A stretch of DNA of 64,000 nucleotides from JAXLYE01 sp046351595 (lineage in GTDB: Bacteria > Myxococcota_A > Polyangia > Palsa-1104 > JAEUJZ01): positions 434,001 through 498,000 of the forward strand of contig JAXLYE010000009.1 of assembly GCA_046351595.1 (NCBI GenBank), read 5' to 3'. This document shows positions 45,661 to 53,495 of the stretch, piece after piece; position 1 is the stretch's first letter; every line of letters starts with the position of its first letter. Made by a program: the position numbers and the translations under genes. The notes beneath the pieces were generated by a model. It was not told the DNA's origin and made no database searches. It saw only the letters and a program-made list of their open reading frames with translations.

Positions 45661-46710
45661 CTAGCAGCACGCGCCCGTGGGCGCTGCACCGGCTGCACCG
45701 GCCGGAACCGGGGCACAGTCAAACGGTCCGTAATGGACGGAGCGGTCGCCGACGACCCGGAAGTGCCGTGCGTAGCGCGTCTTTTGCACCATGGCGGCCG
45801 TGTTGCCGCAGACGAGCATGGGCTGACCGGTCTTGAAGACGTGGTGATCGTCCAGCACGAACTGGTGCGGGCTCTCTGGAAGGGTGCCCTGGTAGTACGC
45901 GACCTGGCCGTAGTCCTCGCAGAGATCCTCGAGCTCGAGCTTGAAGGCGCGCACCGTCTTCGAGAAAAAGGGGATCATGCCGGCCCGGCGCTCGATCTCG
46001 GGGTTTGACAGGGCGATGGGCCGGCTGGTGACGACCCGGTAGTCGAGGCAGCCGACGTCGCGCAGGATGCGCCGGAAGTCTTCGGTGTACAGCGCTCCGC
46101 CCAGGCACTCGCCCAACAGGAGCGGATCCTCCGCCAGGTGAGCCGGGATCCGCCGCCCCGCGAACACGTCCGAGAAGAAGAGCTCTCCCCCGGGCTTGAG
46201 GACGCGGAAGATCTCGGCGAACACGCGCCGCTTGTCCGGCGACAGGTTCAGGACGCAGTTGGAGATCACGACATCGACGGAGCCAGAGGCGACGCCCGCT
46301 CCCGCCAGGTCCTCGATGTATCCCTTGACCAGGCGCACGTTGGACGTCGTGAACCCGAACTTGCGCGCGTGGTACTCGCGGTGGCGCTCCGCGACCGCGA
46401 GCTGCTCGTCCGTCATGTCGACACCGATGACCTGTCCGCGCTCGCCGACCCGCTTGGACAGGATGAAGGTGTCGCGCCCGGAGCCGCAGCCCAGATCGAG
46501 CACGGTCGCTCCCTCGAGCGCCAGCGGGATCGGCGAGCCGCAGCCGTAGAACTTGTCGCGCACCTCGTCGTGCAGCTCGGCCTCGATCGCGCGCAGGTGG
46601 GCTGGCAGGCTCTCCGCGGTGCAGCAGGCGCTGGTCTGCAGATCCTGGTTCGTCTGCAGGACCCGCCCGTAATACTCCTTGATGATCTCGATGCTGCGGT
46701 CGCCGTCCAT
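45661..46710 (-). CDS. arsM: Arsenite S-adenosylmethionine methyltransferase ArsM
   Basis: The protein has 349 residues. GGGAGGACCG precedes ATG 46710. The SAM-binding motif VLDLGCGSGRD and the cysteines that bind As(III) in ArsM are present: Cys29-Cys30 in SACCTAE, Cys57 in YGCGSP, Cys in ISNCVLNLSPDK and in GECLGGALY. The C-terminal half (EDLCEDYGQVAYYQGT, HHVFKTGQPMLVCGNT) matches the long ArsM form. It ends GACC. It methylates arsenite to volatile or less toxic forms in the cytoplasm. No arsR/arsB adjoins it. Confidence 0.93.
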   Translation of the reverse strand: MDGDRSIEIIKEYYGRVLQTNQDLQTSACCTAESLPAHLRAIEAELHDEVRDKFYGCGSPIPLALEGATVLDLGCGSGRDTFILSKRVGERGQVIGVDMTDEQLAVAERHREYHARKFGFTTSNVRLVKGYIEDLAGAGVASGSVDVVISNCVLNLSPDKRRVFAEIFRVLKPGGELFFSDVFAGRRIPAHLAEDPLLLGECLGGALYTEDFRRILRDVGCLDYRVVTSRPIALSNPEIERRAGMIPFFSKTVRAFKLELEDLCEDYGQVAYYQGTLPESPHQFVLDDHHVFKTGQPMLVCGNTAAMVQKTRYARHFRVVGDRSVHYGPFDCAPVPAGAAGAAPTGACC

Positions 46711-46921
46711 CGGTCCTCCCTGTGGCAGCGAGGATATCACGTACCCGCTCGGGGCGGCGCGCCGACGCGGGCGAGCAGCCTGAATGGGATGCTCGCCCGC
46801 TGTGTGTTTCGCTTGTGAAACACCGTGTTGTGCTTTTAGGGCCTGTTGCGCCAGGCAGAACAGCTCCACACTGAGCCTTGCAGGGGCGCGGGCCGCTGCG
46901 AAAGAGCCTGGAGGAGATCCC

Positions 46922-47725
46922 ATGTCCACGTCACGGATGCCAGTCGCGTTCCTGCCGCACGGCGGCGGCCCGGTCACGCACGTCGAGCTGGGCATGCCGC
47001 GAGCCGAGGTCGACGCGCTCGCGCGCTACTGGCGCTCGGTGCGTGAGCTGCCGAAGGCGCCGCCGAGAGCGGTCCTGGTCATCTCGGCCCACTGGGAGGA
47101 GGCGGTGCCGACCGTGATGTCGTCACCGAACCCGCCGATGCTCTACGACTACTACAACTTCCCGCCGGAGGCGTACCGGATCACCTGGCCCGCCCCCGGG
47201 GACCCGGCGCTCGCGGCGCGGGTGCGCGAGCTCTTGTCGCGCGCCGGCTTCACGACGGCCGAGGATACGCAGCGCGGCTTCGATCACGGCACGTTCACGC
47301 CGCTGAAGCAGACGTACCCGGGCGCCGACGTCCCGGTCGTCCAGCTGTCGCTGAAGCAGGGCCTGGACGCGGCGGAGCACCTGGCGATGGGCGCCGCGCT
47401 CGCCCCGCTGCGTGACGAGGGCGTGTTCATCGTCGGGAGCGGCGATACCTTCCACAACCTGCGCGAGTTCTTCAATAAAAGCCCGATCGAGCGGTCGCTG
47501 AAGTTCGACGAGTGGCTGCAGGGCGTCGTGACCGGCCCCGTCGCCGAGCGCAGCCAGCGGCTCGCGAGCTGGACCTCGGCTCCCTTCGCGCGCTACTGCC
47601 ACCCGCGCGAGGAGCACCTGATTCCCTTGCTGGTCATCGCCGGCGCCGCCGGGACCGACCCCGGCACCGTGACCTTTTGCGGCCGCTTCCTGGGCACGCA
47701 GCAGACCGGCTACCACTTCGGCTGA
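46922..47725 (+). CDS. LigB/DODA-type extradiol dioxygenase-like protein
   Basis: The protein has 267 residues. The class III extradiol dioxygenase pattern is visible: LPHGGGP, VISAHWEEA, GFDHGTFTPLK and VGSGDTFHNLREF, with His residues as metal ligands. This matches the YgiD/DODA group that cleaves catecholic rings such as DOPA; the true substrate is unknown. GAGGAGATCCC precedes ATG 46922. It is convergent with the RegA-like gene. Confidence 0.88.
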   Translation: MSTSRMPVAFLPHGGGPVTHVELGMPRAEVDALARYWRSVRELPKAPPRAVLVISAHWEEAVPTVMSSPNPPMLYDYYNFPPEAYRITWPAPGDPALAARVRELLSRAGFTTAEDTQRGFDHGTFTPLKQTYPGADVPVVQLSLKQGLDAAEHLAMGAALAPLRDEGVFIVGSGDTFHNLREFFNKSPIERSLKFDEWLQGVVTGPVAERSQRLASWTSAPFARYCHPREEHLIPLLVIAGAAGTDPGTVTFCGRFLGTQQTGYHFG

Positions 47726-47767
47726 TCCGCGGCCGCACGCGCTCAGCCTGCGGGACAGCGGAGACAG

Positions 47768-47794
47768 GCTCCGCCACGCCCCGGCGTGCGGAGC
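47768..47794. terminator. Strong hairpin between convergent genes
   Basis: GCTCCGCCACGCC (47768-47780) pairs with GGCGTGCGGAGC (47783-47794) with one bulged C and a 2-nt loop. It lies between the dioxygenase stop and the RegA-like stop. No T-tract. Confidence 0.45.
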
Positions 47795-47799
47795 GCGGC

Positions 47800-48354
47800 C
47801 TAGCTGCCCAGCGGCGGGTACTTGCCCAGCTTGCGCTGCAGCGACCTGCGGTGCAGGCCCAGGCGGCGCGCGGCCTCCGAGATGTTGCCGCCGCACTCGG
47901 TGAGGATGCGCTGGATGTGCTCCCACTCGGTCCGCGCGAGCGAGGGCGTCCGGTAGTCCTCTTCGAGCGCGACCATCGGTGGCTGCTGCGCGCGCTCGAA
48001 CGCGGCGAGCAGATCGTCGATCCCGACCGGCTTGCTCAGGTACTGCACCGCGCCGAGGCGGACCGCTTCGACGGCGGTGGCGATGCTGCCGTACCCGGTC
48101 AGCACGACGATCCGCGTGCTCGGGTCGAGCGCGGCGAGATCGCGGACGACCTCGAGCCCGGAGCGACCCGGCATCCGCAGATCGATCACCGCATACTCGG
48201 GCGACTCCTCGCGCGCCCGCAGCAGCGCGTGCTCATGATCGGCCGCCGTGTGCACGACATAGCCGCGGCTCTGCAGGGCGCGCGCCAGGCGCTCGCGGAA
48301 GACGTCATCGTCATCGACGAGCAGCACGGTCGGGGACTCAGCGGGGGCGGACAT
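47800..48354 (-). CDS. regA: RegA/PrrA/ActR-like response regulator
   Basis: The protein has 184 residues. A receiver domain with Asp58 (YAVIDLRMPGRSGLEVV) and TGYGSIATAVEAVRLGAVQYLSKPV is followed by a short linker and a Fis-type helix-turn-helix. EHIQRILTECGGNISEAARRLGLHRRSLQRKL is near-identical in style to RegA/PrrA/ActR/RoxR (given here in pieces: EHIQRIL, CGGNISEAARRLGLHR, RSLQRKL). These regulators control respiration, electron transfer and redox genes. It starts 13 nt after the sensor kinase stop. A RegA-box palindrome lies 34 bp before its ATG. Confidence 0.9.
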   Translation of the reverse strand: MSAPAESPTVLLVDDDDVFRERLARALQSRGYVVHTAADHEHALLRAREESPEYAVIDLRMPGRSGLEVVRDLAALDPSTRIVVLTGYGSIATAVEAVRLGAVQYLSKPVGIDDLLAAFERAQQPPMVALEEDYRTPSLARTEWEHIQRILTECGGNISEAARRLGLHRRSLQRKLGKYPPLGS

Positions 48355-48366
48355 GCGGCGAGCCTC

Positions 48367-49668
48367 TCACGCAGCGGGGCGCTCGGCCCTGCGACATGTT
48401 GTCGCAGGCCCTTCGAGCGGGATGCGCACGACCGCGCGCGTGCCGCGATCCGGCCGCGGTGCCACCTGCAGCGTCCCGCCCAGGCTCTCGACCACGGTGC
48501 GGCACAAAAACACGCCCAGCCCCATGCCGCGGCCCGGCGCCTTGGTCGAGAAGAATGGCTCGCCGATGCGCGACGCGACCTCCTTGGGGATCCCGCAGCC
48601 GTCGTCCTCGACCTCGATGCACAGCGCGGTGTCGCAGGTGGCGCGCAGGCGCACCTCCTGCTCGGGGCGCGACGCCTCCTGCGCGTTCTTGATCAGCCCG
48701 CGCAGGGCCTGGCCGAGCGCGCGGACCGGCAGGACGAACCAGGCGTCCGCCGCCGCATCGATCTGCGTGCGGATGCGCGGCTCGCTCGGCAGCCCCGCGC
48801 TGGCCTCCTGCAACAGGTCCCCGAGAGCGACCGGCAGCATCGACTCCCCCGCGCTCTGCCCGGCGTCGACCGCCATCTGATCGAGCACGGCCCGGCAGCG
48901 CTGCACCTCGCTCTGGATCAGCGCCAGATCCGAGCGGGTGAGCTCCGGGCTGGCCTCGTGCTGGCGCGCCAGCTCACCGGCGACCAGCGCGATCGTCGAC
49001 AGCGGCGTCGCCAGCTCGTGCGCGGCGCCGGCCGAAAGGGTCGCCAGCGACGCCAGCTTGTCGCGGTGCGCGGCCAGCTGCTGCGCCTCGCGCAGCGCGC
49101 TCTCGCGATCATCGAGCGCGCGCCGGATGCGGACCATGAAGTAGACGATGAAGCCGGCCGCGATCAGGAACGCGACCCACATCCCGTAGAGGTGCGTGCG
49201 CATGTGCTCCGCGTGCCCGCCGGGCAGGATCAGCGGGCGGTGGCGCAGGAACAGCAGCGCCGAGCACGCGGCGGACAGCGCGGCCAGCATCCAGACCTGC
49301 CGCTCGCGCAAGACCACCGTCGCCAGCGCGATGAGCACCAGGTACGTGAAGCTGAAGGGGTTGAACGGTCCGCCGGTCAAAAACAGGAGCGCGGTCAGGT
49401 GCAGCACGTCATAGACCAGGAGCGTCCCCAATAGCGGCGTGGCCGCGAGCGGACGGCGCCGGATCCGCGCGAGCGCGGCCAGGTTGCTCAAGAGCCCGAG
49501 CCCGAGCACGCCGAGGATCGGCCCGAGCGGCAGCTCGACCTGCATGAAGAGGCGCACGAACAAGATCGTCGCGAGCTGTCCGGCCAGAGAGAACGAGCGC
49601 AGGCGGACGAGCCAGAAGAGGTTGATCGCGGGCGGCTCGGCGGTGGCATTTACTGGCGGCGCAAACAC
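48367..49668 (-). CDS. regB: RegB/PrrB-like membrane redox sensor kinase
   Basis: I chose GTG 49668 (433 residues) because the more distal ATG 49731 lies inside a RegA-box palindrome; either start is possible. Six predicted membrane helices precede the cytoplasmic part. LTGGPFNPFSF matches the quinone-binding GGxxNPF motif of RegB. The H-box is GAAHELATPLSTIALVAGEL. In QSEVQRCRAVL a Cys lies 41 residues after the catalytic His, the spacing of the redox-active Cys265 of Rhodobacter RegB. ATPase motifs VEDDGCGIP and GRGMGLGVFL follow. It should sense the quinone/redox state and phosphorylate the RegA-like partner. Confidence 0.9.
   Translation of the reverse strand: MFAPPVNATAEPPAINLFWLVRLRSFSLAGQLATILFVRLFMQVELPLGPILGVLGLGLLSNLAALARIRRRPLAATPLLGTLLVYDVLHLTALLFLTGGPFNPFSFTYLVLIALATVVLRERQVWMLAALSAACSALLFLRHRPLILPGGHAEHMRTHLYGMWVAFLIAAGFIVYFMVRIRRALDDRESALREAQQLAAHRDKLASLATLSAGAAHELATPLSTIALVAGELARQHEASPELTRSDLALIQSEVQRCRAVLDQMAVDAGQSAGESMLPVALGDLLQEASAGLPSEPRIRTQIDAAADAWFVLPVRALGQALRGLIKNAQEASRPEQEVRLRATCDTALCIEVEDDGCGIPKEVASRIGEPFFSTKAPGRGMGLGVFLCRTVVESLGGTLQVAPRPDRGTRAVVRIPLEGPATTCRRAERPAA
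48388..48408. promoter_or_regulatory. RegA-box palindrome in the sensor-kinase 3' end
   Basis: The arms CCTGCGACA and TGTCGCAGG are perfect over 9 bp with a TGT spacer, i.e. GCGAC-N5-GTCGC, the RegA/PrrA/RoxR consensus. It is 34 bp before the RegA-like start codon, within the last codons of the kinase gene. Confidence 0.65.
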
Positions 49669-49713
49669 GGCCGCACTGTGGCCTCGCGGCGGGGAGCGTG
49701 CAAGCCGCGCGGC

Positions 49714-49730
49714 TGCGACATCTTGTCGCA
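49714..49730. promoter_or_regulatory. RegA-box palindrome in the divergent promoter region
   Basis: TGCGACA-TCT-TGTCGCA has perfect 7-bp arms (GCGAC-N5-GTCGC). It lies between the sensor kinase (leftward) and the CxxCxC barrel gene (rightward), so one site could control both. Confidence 0.7.
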
Positions 49731-49795
49731 TGGTCCAAGCGCTCGCGCGGCGGCAGGATGCACAGACCGTGGGGCCGCGCCCTCACTCCCTGCTC

Positions 49796-50689
49796 ATGCT
49801 GCGTCCCGTACTCGCTCTCGTCGTCGTGCTGCTGGCCGCGCTCTCACCTCGCGTGAGCCGCGCCTGTGCCTCGTGCGGCTGCGGCGATCCGACGCTGACC
49901 GCGATGGGGATCGAGAAGCCGTTCAAGAACCGCGTGCGCCTCTCGCTGGAGCAGCGCTTCGGCGGCCACTCCGATCCGGACCGCAAGGAGCGCACGCTGA
50001 TCAGCCGCAGCACGCTGTCGGCGTCCTGGTCCCCGACCGCGTGGCTGACGCTGGCCGCGGCGCTGCCCCTGGCCGCGGGCGAGCTGCGCACCCTGCGTGC
50101 ATCGGGACCGACCGCGCGCCGCGTCGTCGGCCTGGGCGATCTCGAGCTGTATACGCGCGCTCTGGTCTTCCGCGATCGAGCGTTCTCGCCGCGCCACATC
50201 GTCGGGATCCTGGCGGGCCTCAAGGCTCCGACCGGGCCGCGTGTGGCCGACAGCAGCGGCTATCCCGCGCCCGATGACTTCCAGCCCGGCTCCGGATCGT
50301 GGGATCCGCTGTTCGGCGCCAGCTACGGCTACTTCGGCCGCGAGCTCGGTGTGTTCGCCTCGCTCAGCTACCGCCACACGACGACGGGGCGGCTCGACTA
50401 CCGGCGCGGCTCGGTCCTGGGCGCCTCGGCGCTCGTGCAGCGCAGCCTGCACCGCGCCGTCTCCTTCGGCCTGGGCCTGGAGCTCAGCCACACAAGACCG
50501 GACGAGCTCCGCGGCATCTCGCTCCCGGACACCGGCGGCACGGTGCTGGCCGTGGCGCCGCAGGCGCTGATCGCGCTGCGTACGGACTGGCTGCTGCGGG
50601 CCGCGCTGCAGATCCCGGTCGGCCCGCTCGGGAGCCGCACGCAGGTCGAGTTTCCGACGGGGATCCTGGCGCTGGTGGTGGACCTGTAG
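49796..50689 (+). CDS. Outer-membrane barrel-like protein with N-terminal CxxCxC motif
   Basis: ATG 49796 gives 297 residues. A signal peptide ends near ALSPRVSRA; the mature N-terminus then carries CASCGCG (Cys24, Cys27, Cys29), a plausible metal-binding motif. The rest alternates strand-like segments (SLEQRFGGHSD, LGLELSHTR, AALQIPVGPLG) typical of transporter-like beta-barrels. It is the first gene of the rightward group barrel-mbnP-mbnH and shares its promoter region with regB. I do not know the family name; a role in metal uptake or sensing is inference. Confidence 0.7.
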   Translation: MLRPVLALVVVLLAALSPRVSRACASCGCGDPTLTAMGIEKPFKNRVRLSLEQRFGGHSDPDRKERTLISRSTLSASWSPTAWLTLAAALPLAAGELRTLRASGPTARRVVGLGDLELYTRALVFRDRAFSPRHIVGILAGLKAPTGPRVADSSGYPAPDDFQPGSGSWDPLFGASYGYFGRELGVFASLSYRHTTTGRLDYRRGSVLGASALVQRSLHRAVSFGLGLELSHTRPDELRGISLPDTGGTVLAVAPQALIALRTDWLLRAALQIPVGPLGSRTQVEFPTGILALVVDL

Positions 50690-50692
50690 GGC

Positions 50693-50709
50693 TGCGGCAA
50701 TTTGTCGCA
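50693..50709. promoter_or_regulatory. RegA-box palindrome upstream of mbnP
   Basis: TGCGGCA-ATT-TGTCGCA (GCGGC-N5-GTCGC) has one mismatch between the arms, still within the RegA consensus. It lies 3 bp after the barrel gene stop and 84 bp before ATG 50794, in the right place to control mbnP-mbnH. Confidence 0.65.
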
Positions 50710-50793
50710 GGGCATCCTCCCAGAGCCCGCTGGTAGGCTGACCCGCGTCGGTTCGGAATCTGTCTCCTGTCACTTGGGAAAGGACAAGACGTG

Positions 50794-51606
50794 ATGCAGA
50801 GGATCCTGTTTGCGACCGCGCTCACGCTGGCTGTCGGCTGCTCGCAAGAGCCTGAGATGCCGCCTACGGATGTAGTCTCCCTGTCGTTCAAGGCGGTCGT
50901 CGGCGACAAGGCGTTTGCCTGCGGCCAGAGCTTCCCCGCGGTCGGCGGCCAGACGCTTTTGCCCGCGGACTTCCGGCTGTACGTACACGACCTCGTGCTG
51001 CTCACGACGTCCGGCGCCGAGGTCCCCGTCACTCTGGACGCCGATGGCAAGTGGCAGAACCACGGCGTGGCGCTGCTCGACTTCGAGGACCGGACCGGAG
51101 ACTGCGCCGGCACCCCCGAGGTGAACACCCGCGTCCACGGCACCGTCGCCGGCGGCGCGCAAGACTACAGCGGCCTGCGCTTCACGGTCGGCGTTCCCTT
51201 CGCGCAGAACCACCAGGATCAGGCGGCGGCGGCCTCTCCGCTCAACCTGACGGGCATGTTCTGGAGCTGGCAGTCGGGATACAAGTTCGTGCGCGTCGAA
51301 GGCAGGACGACCACCGGCAGCACCTACCTCCTGCACCTGGGCAGCACCGGCTGCGTGAAGGACACGAGCGGTCAGGTCACAAGCTGCACCAGCCCGAACC
51401 GCGCGACCGTGACCCTCAGCGGCTTCGATCCCGCGCGCAATACGATCGCCGTGGATCTGGCGGCGCTGCTCGCCGGCTCGGATCTGAGCGCGAGCGCGGA
51501 GTGCCACTCCCAGAGCGACAAGGCCGCGTGCGCGCCCTACTTCAAGGCGCTGGGCCTCTCGTTCATGGAAAAGCCCGCGACGCAGGGCGCGTTCCGGGTC
51601 GAGTAG
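50794..51606 (+). CDS. mbnP: MbnP-family copper-binding lipoprotein (metallo-mystery pair)
   Basis: The protein has 270 residues from ATG 50794; GTG 50791 directly before it is an alternative. AAGGAC precedes. The signal peptide ends LAVGCSQE, near a lipobox. The four-Cys pattern of the family is visible: FACGQSF, GDCAGTPEVNTRVHG, STGCVKD and SCTSPN, and the motif MFWSWQSGYKFVR contains the conserved Trps. MbnH oxidises a Trp of MbnP to kynurenine, which then helps bind copper. mbnH follows 1 nt after the stop. No mbnA, mbnB or mbnC is nearby. Confidence 0.9.
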   Translation: MQRILFATALTLAVGCSQEPEMPPTDVVSLSFKAVVGDKAFACGQSFPAVGGQTLLPADFRLYVHDLVLLTTSGAEVPVTLDADGKWQNHGVALLDFEDRTGDCAGTPEVNTRVHGTVAGGAQDYSGLRFTVGVPFAQNHQDQAAAASPLNLTGMFWSWQSGYKFVRVEGRTTTGSTYLLHLGSTGCVKDTSGQVTSCTSPNRATVTLSGFDPARNTIAVDLAALLAGSDLSASAECHSQSDKAACAPYFKALGLSFMEKPATQGAFRVE

Positions 51607-51607
51607 C

Positions 51608-52762
51608 ATGCGGCGCGCGGCCCGTCTGCTGAGCGTCTCGGTTCTGGGCCTGGGCCTGGGCCTGGGCCTGGGCCTGCTCGCGTGCGGACCGGACCCGCAG
51701 GGCGATCCGCTGCGCCTGCCCCCCGGCTTCCCGCGCCCGAGCATTCCCGCGGACAATCCCCTCACCGCGGCCAAAGCGGAGCTCGGGCGGTTCCTCTTTT
51801 ACGACAAGCGCCTCTCGGGCAACCAGACCCAGTCCTGCGCCTCGTGTCACGAGCAGGCGCGCGCCTTCACCGACGGCCGCGCCCGCGGCCTGGGATCCAC
51901 CGGCCAGCTGCACCCGCGCGGTGCGATGTCGCTGGCGAACGTCGCCTACTTCGAGGCGCTGACCTGGGCCAACCCGCTGCTGCTCTCGCTGGAGGATCAG
52001 GCGCTCTTGCCCCTGTTCGGCGAAACCCCAGTGGAGCTCGGGCTGGCCGGTCGCGAGGAGGAGCTGTTGCAGCGGCTGCGCGAAGACCCGCAGTACCCGC
52101 CGCGCTTCGCCGCCGCCTTCCCCGAGGATCCGTCGCCCATCCGCCTAACGAACCTGACGCGGGCGCTGGCCTCGTTCGGGCGCACGCTGATCTCGGGCCG
52201 CTCTCCGTACGATCGATATGTCTACGACAAGGATGCGAGCGCTCTCTCAGCGTCGGCGCGCCGCGGCATGGAGCTGTTCTTCGGCGAGAAGCTCGAGTGC
52301 TTCCACTGCCACGGCGGCTACGCCTTCATGGACTCGACCTTCGACGAGAAGTCGTCCTTCCGCGAGGCCAACTTCCACAATACGGGCCTGTACAACCTGG
52401 ACACCCGGGGCGCCTATCCGGAAGGGAACCAGGGCCTGTTCGAGCTCTCGGGCAAGGAGCGCGACCGCGGCCGGTTCCGCGCGCCCAGCCTGCGCAACAT
52501 CGCCGTGACCGCGCCGTACATGCACGACGGCAGCATCGCGACCCTGGAAGAGGTGCTTTTGCACTACGCGCGCGGCGGCCGCAAGATCGACTCCGGACCG
52601 AGCGCCGGAGACGGCAGCCAGAACCCGAACAAGAGCCTCTTCGTCCGCCCCTTCGAGCTGAGCGAGGCGGAGAAGGCCGACGTGATCGAGTTCCTGCGGG
52701 CGCTGACGGACGAAGCGTTCCTGAAGGACCCGCGGCTCGCGGATCCGTTCAGCGGTCCGTGA
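51608..52762 (+). CDS. mbnH: MbnH-family di-heme peroxidase-like enzyme (lipoprotein)
   Basis: The protein has 384 residues. The signal peptide, partly encoded by five CTGGGC repeats, ends LLACGPD (Cys26 lipobox). Two c-type heme motifs CxxCH are present: CASCH (77-81) and CFHCH (232-236), in the bacterial cytochrome c peroxidase fold (LFYDKRLSGNQTQSC, GAMSLANVAYF, YMHDGSIATLEEVL). The paired MbnP gene ends 1 nt before, so translation is coupled. The reaction in this family is the oxidation of MbnP Trp to kynurenine in the periplasm. Heme attachment requires the Ccm machinery, not in the window. Confidence 0.93.
   Translation: MRRAARLLSVSVLGLGLGLGLGLLACGPDPQGDPLRLPPGFPRPSIPADNPLTAAKAELGRFLFYDKRLSGNQTQSCASCHEQARAFTDGRARGLGSTGQLHPRGAMSLANVAYFEALTWANPLLLSLEDQALLPLFGETPVELGLAGREEELLQRLREDPQYPPRFAAAFPEDPSPIRLTNLTRALASFGRTLISGRSPYDRYVYDKDASALSASARRGMELFFGEKLECFHCHGGYAFMDSTFDEKSSFREANFHNTGLYNLDTRGAYPEGNQGLFELSGKERDRGRFRAPSLRNIAVTAPYMHDGSIATLEEVLLHYARGGRKIDSGPSAGDGSQNPNKSLFVRPFELSEAEKADVIEFLRALTDEAFLKDPRLADPFSGP
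51644..51673 (+). repeat. Five CTGGGC repeats in the mbnH signal peptide
   Basis: A 6-bp unit repeated five times encodes alternating Leu-Gly in the hydrophobic core of the export signal. Slippage would lengthen or shorten the core in frame. Confidence 0.85.
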
Positions 52763-52786
52763 GAGCGGACGGGCGGGCGGCCGCGC

Positions 52787-53470
52787 TCAGATGCCCAGGT
52801 GGAAGCGGGCGCCGAGCTTGAACAGGAAGTGGAAGCCGTGCGAGGTGGCGCTGTAGCCGTTGCCGCTGGCGTCGTTGATGGTGCGCGCGCCCGCGAACAT
52901 GTAGTGGTAGCCAAGGGTCGCGATGCCCTGCAGCGCGAAGAAGCGGCTGACGTTGTACTCGACGCCGCCCTGGCCCTCGAGCGCGGCGCCGACCCAGGCG
53001 ATCTGCGAGCGGTCGATCGGCAGCTTGGGCGTATAGGGGAAGCCCAGGATCAGGCCGCCGTAGCCGCCGAGGATGCCGCGCCACTTGTCCGGGCCGATCG
53101 TGGTGTCCCAGCCGACCATGAGCTGCAGGTTCGAGCCGGGCGCGCTGTTGCTGGCGTTGGGCCCGAAGAACTGATCGAACTGCAGGTACAGATCGGTGTG
53201 CAAGAGCTCGACGCCCAGGCGCGCACCGAGCAGGCCGCCGCTGTTGTAGTTGAAGAAGTCCGCGCTCTGCTGGGTCTGGCCGGCGGTCCCGTCCTGGGTC
53301 TGGATCGAGTTGAACTTCGGCTCGGTCCCGTACATGCCGCCGACGTAGATGTCGCCGTACGCCTCGAAGATGTTGGCCTGGGCCGGGGCGCTGGCGAGGG
53401 CCAGCGGCGCGGCGATCAGCGCGGCCAGCAGGATGCGGGGGCGTGCGACGATTTTTTCCAAACGCGTCAT
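52787..53470 (-). CDS. Small outer-membrane beta-barrel protein
   Basis: I chose ATG 53470 (MTRLEKIVARPRILLAAL) because TATCAT ends 7 nt upstream; ATG 53479 and 53497 are in-frame alternatives. The protein has 227 residues. A signal peptide (cleavage after AQA near residue 32) precedes eight or so amphipathic strands (IYVGGMYG, LGARLGVELL, LYLQFDQFF, GYHYMFAG, GFHFLFKLGARFHLGI), an OmpW/OmpX-like size. It is divergent from and overlaps the 5' region of the ketosynthase-like gene. Role unknown. Confidence 0.75.
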   Translation of the reverse strand: MTRLEKIVARPRILLAALIAAPLALASAPAQANIFEAYGDIYVGGMYGTEPKFNSIQTQDGTAGQTQQSADFFNYNSGGLLGARLGVELLHTDLYLQFDQFFGPNASNSAPGSNLQLMVGWDTTIGPDKWRGILGGYGGLILGFPYTPKLPIDRSQIAWVGAALEGQGGVEYNVSRFFALQGIATLGYHYMFAGARTINDASGNGYSATSHGFHFLFKLGARFHLGI

Positions 53471-53477
53471 GCGACGC

Positions 53478-53483
53478 ATGATA
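53478..53483 (-). promoter_or_regulatory. TATCAT -10-like element 7 nt before ATG 53470
   Basis: On the minus strand TATCAT-GCGTCGC-ATG; no Shine-Dalgarno. The same 30 bp also has to contain the divergent start of the ketosynthase-like gene (ATG 53496). Confidence 0.45.
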
Positions 53484-53495
53484 GCAAATAGCGCC

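Noticed and set aside
50794..52762. Full methanobactin biosynthesis operon
   Set aside because: No mbnA, mbnB, mbnC or transporter genes of that operon were found nearby; only the MbnP/MbnH pair is present.
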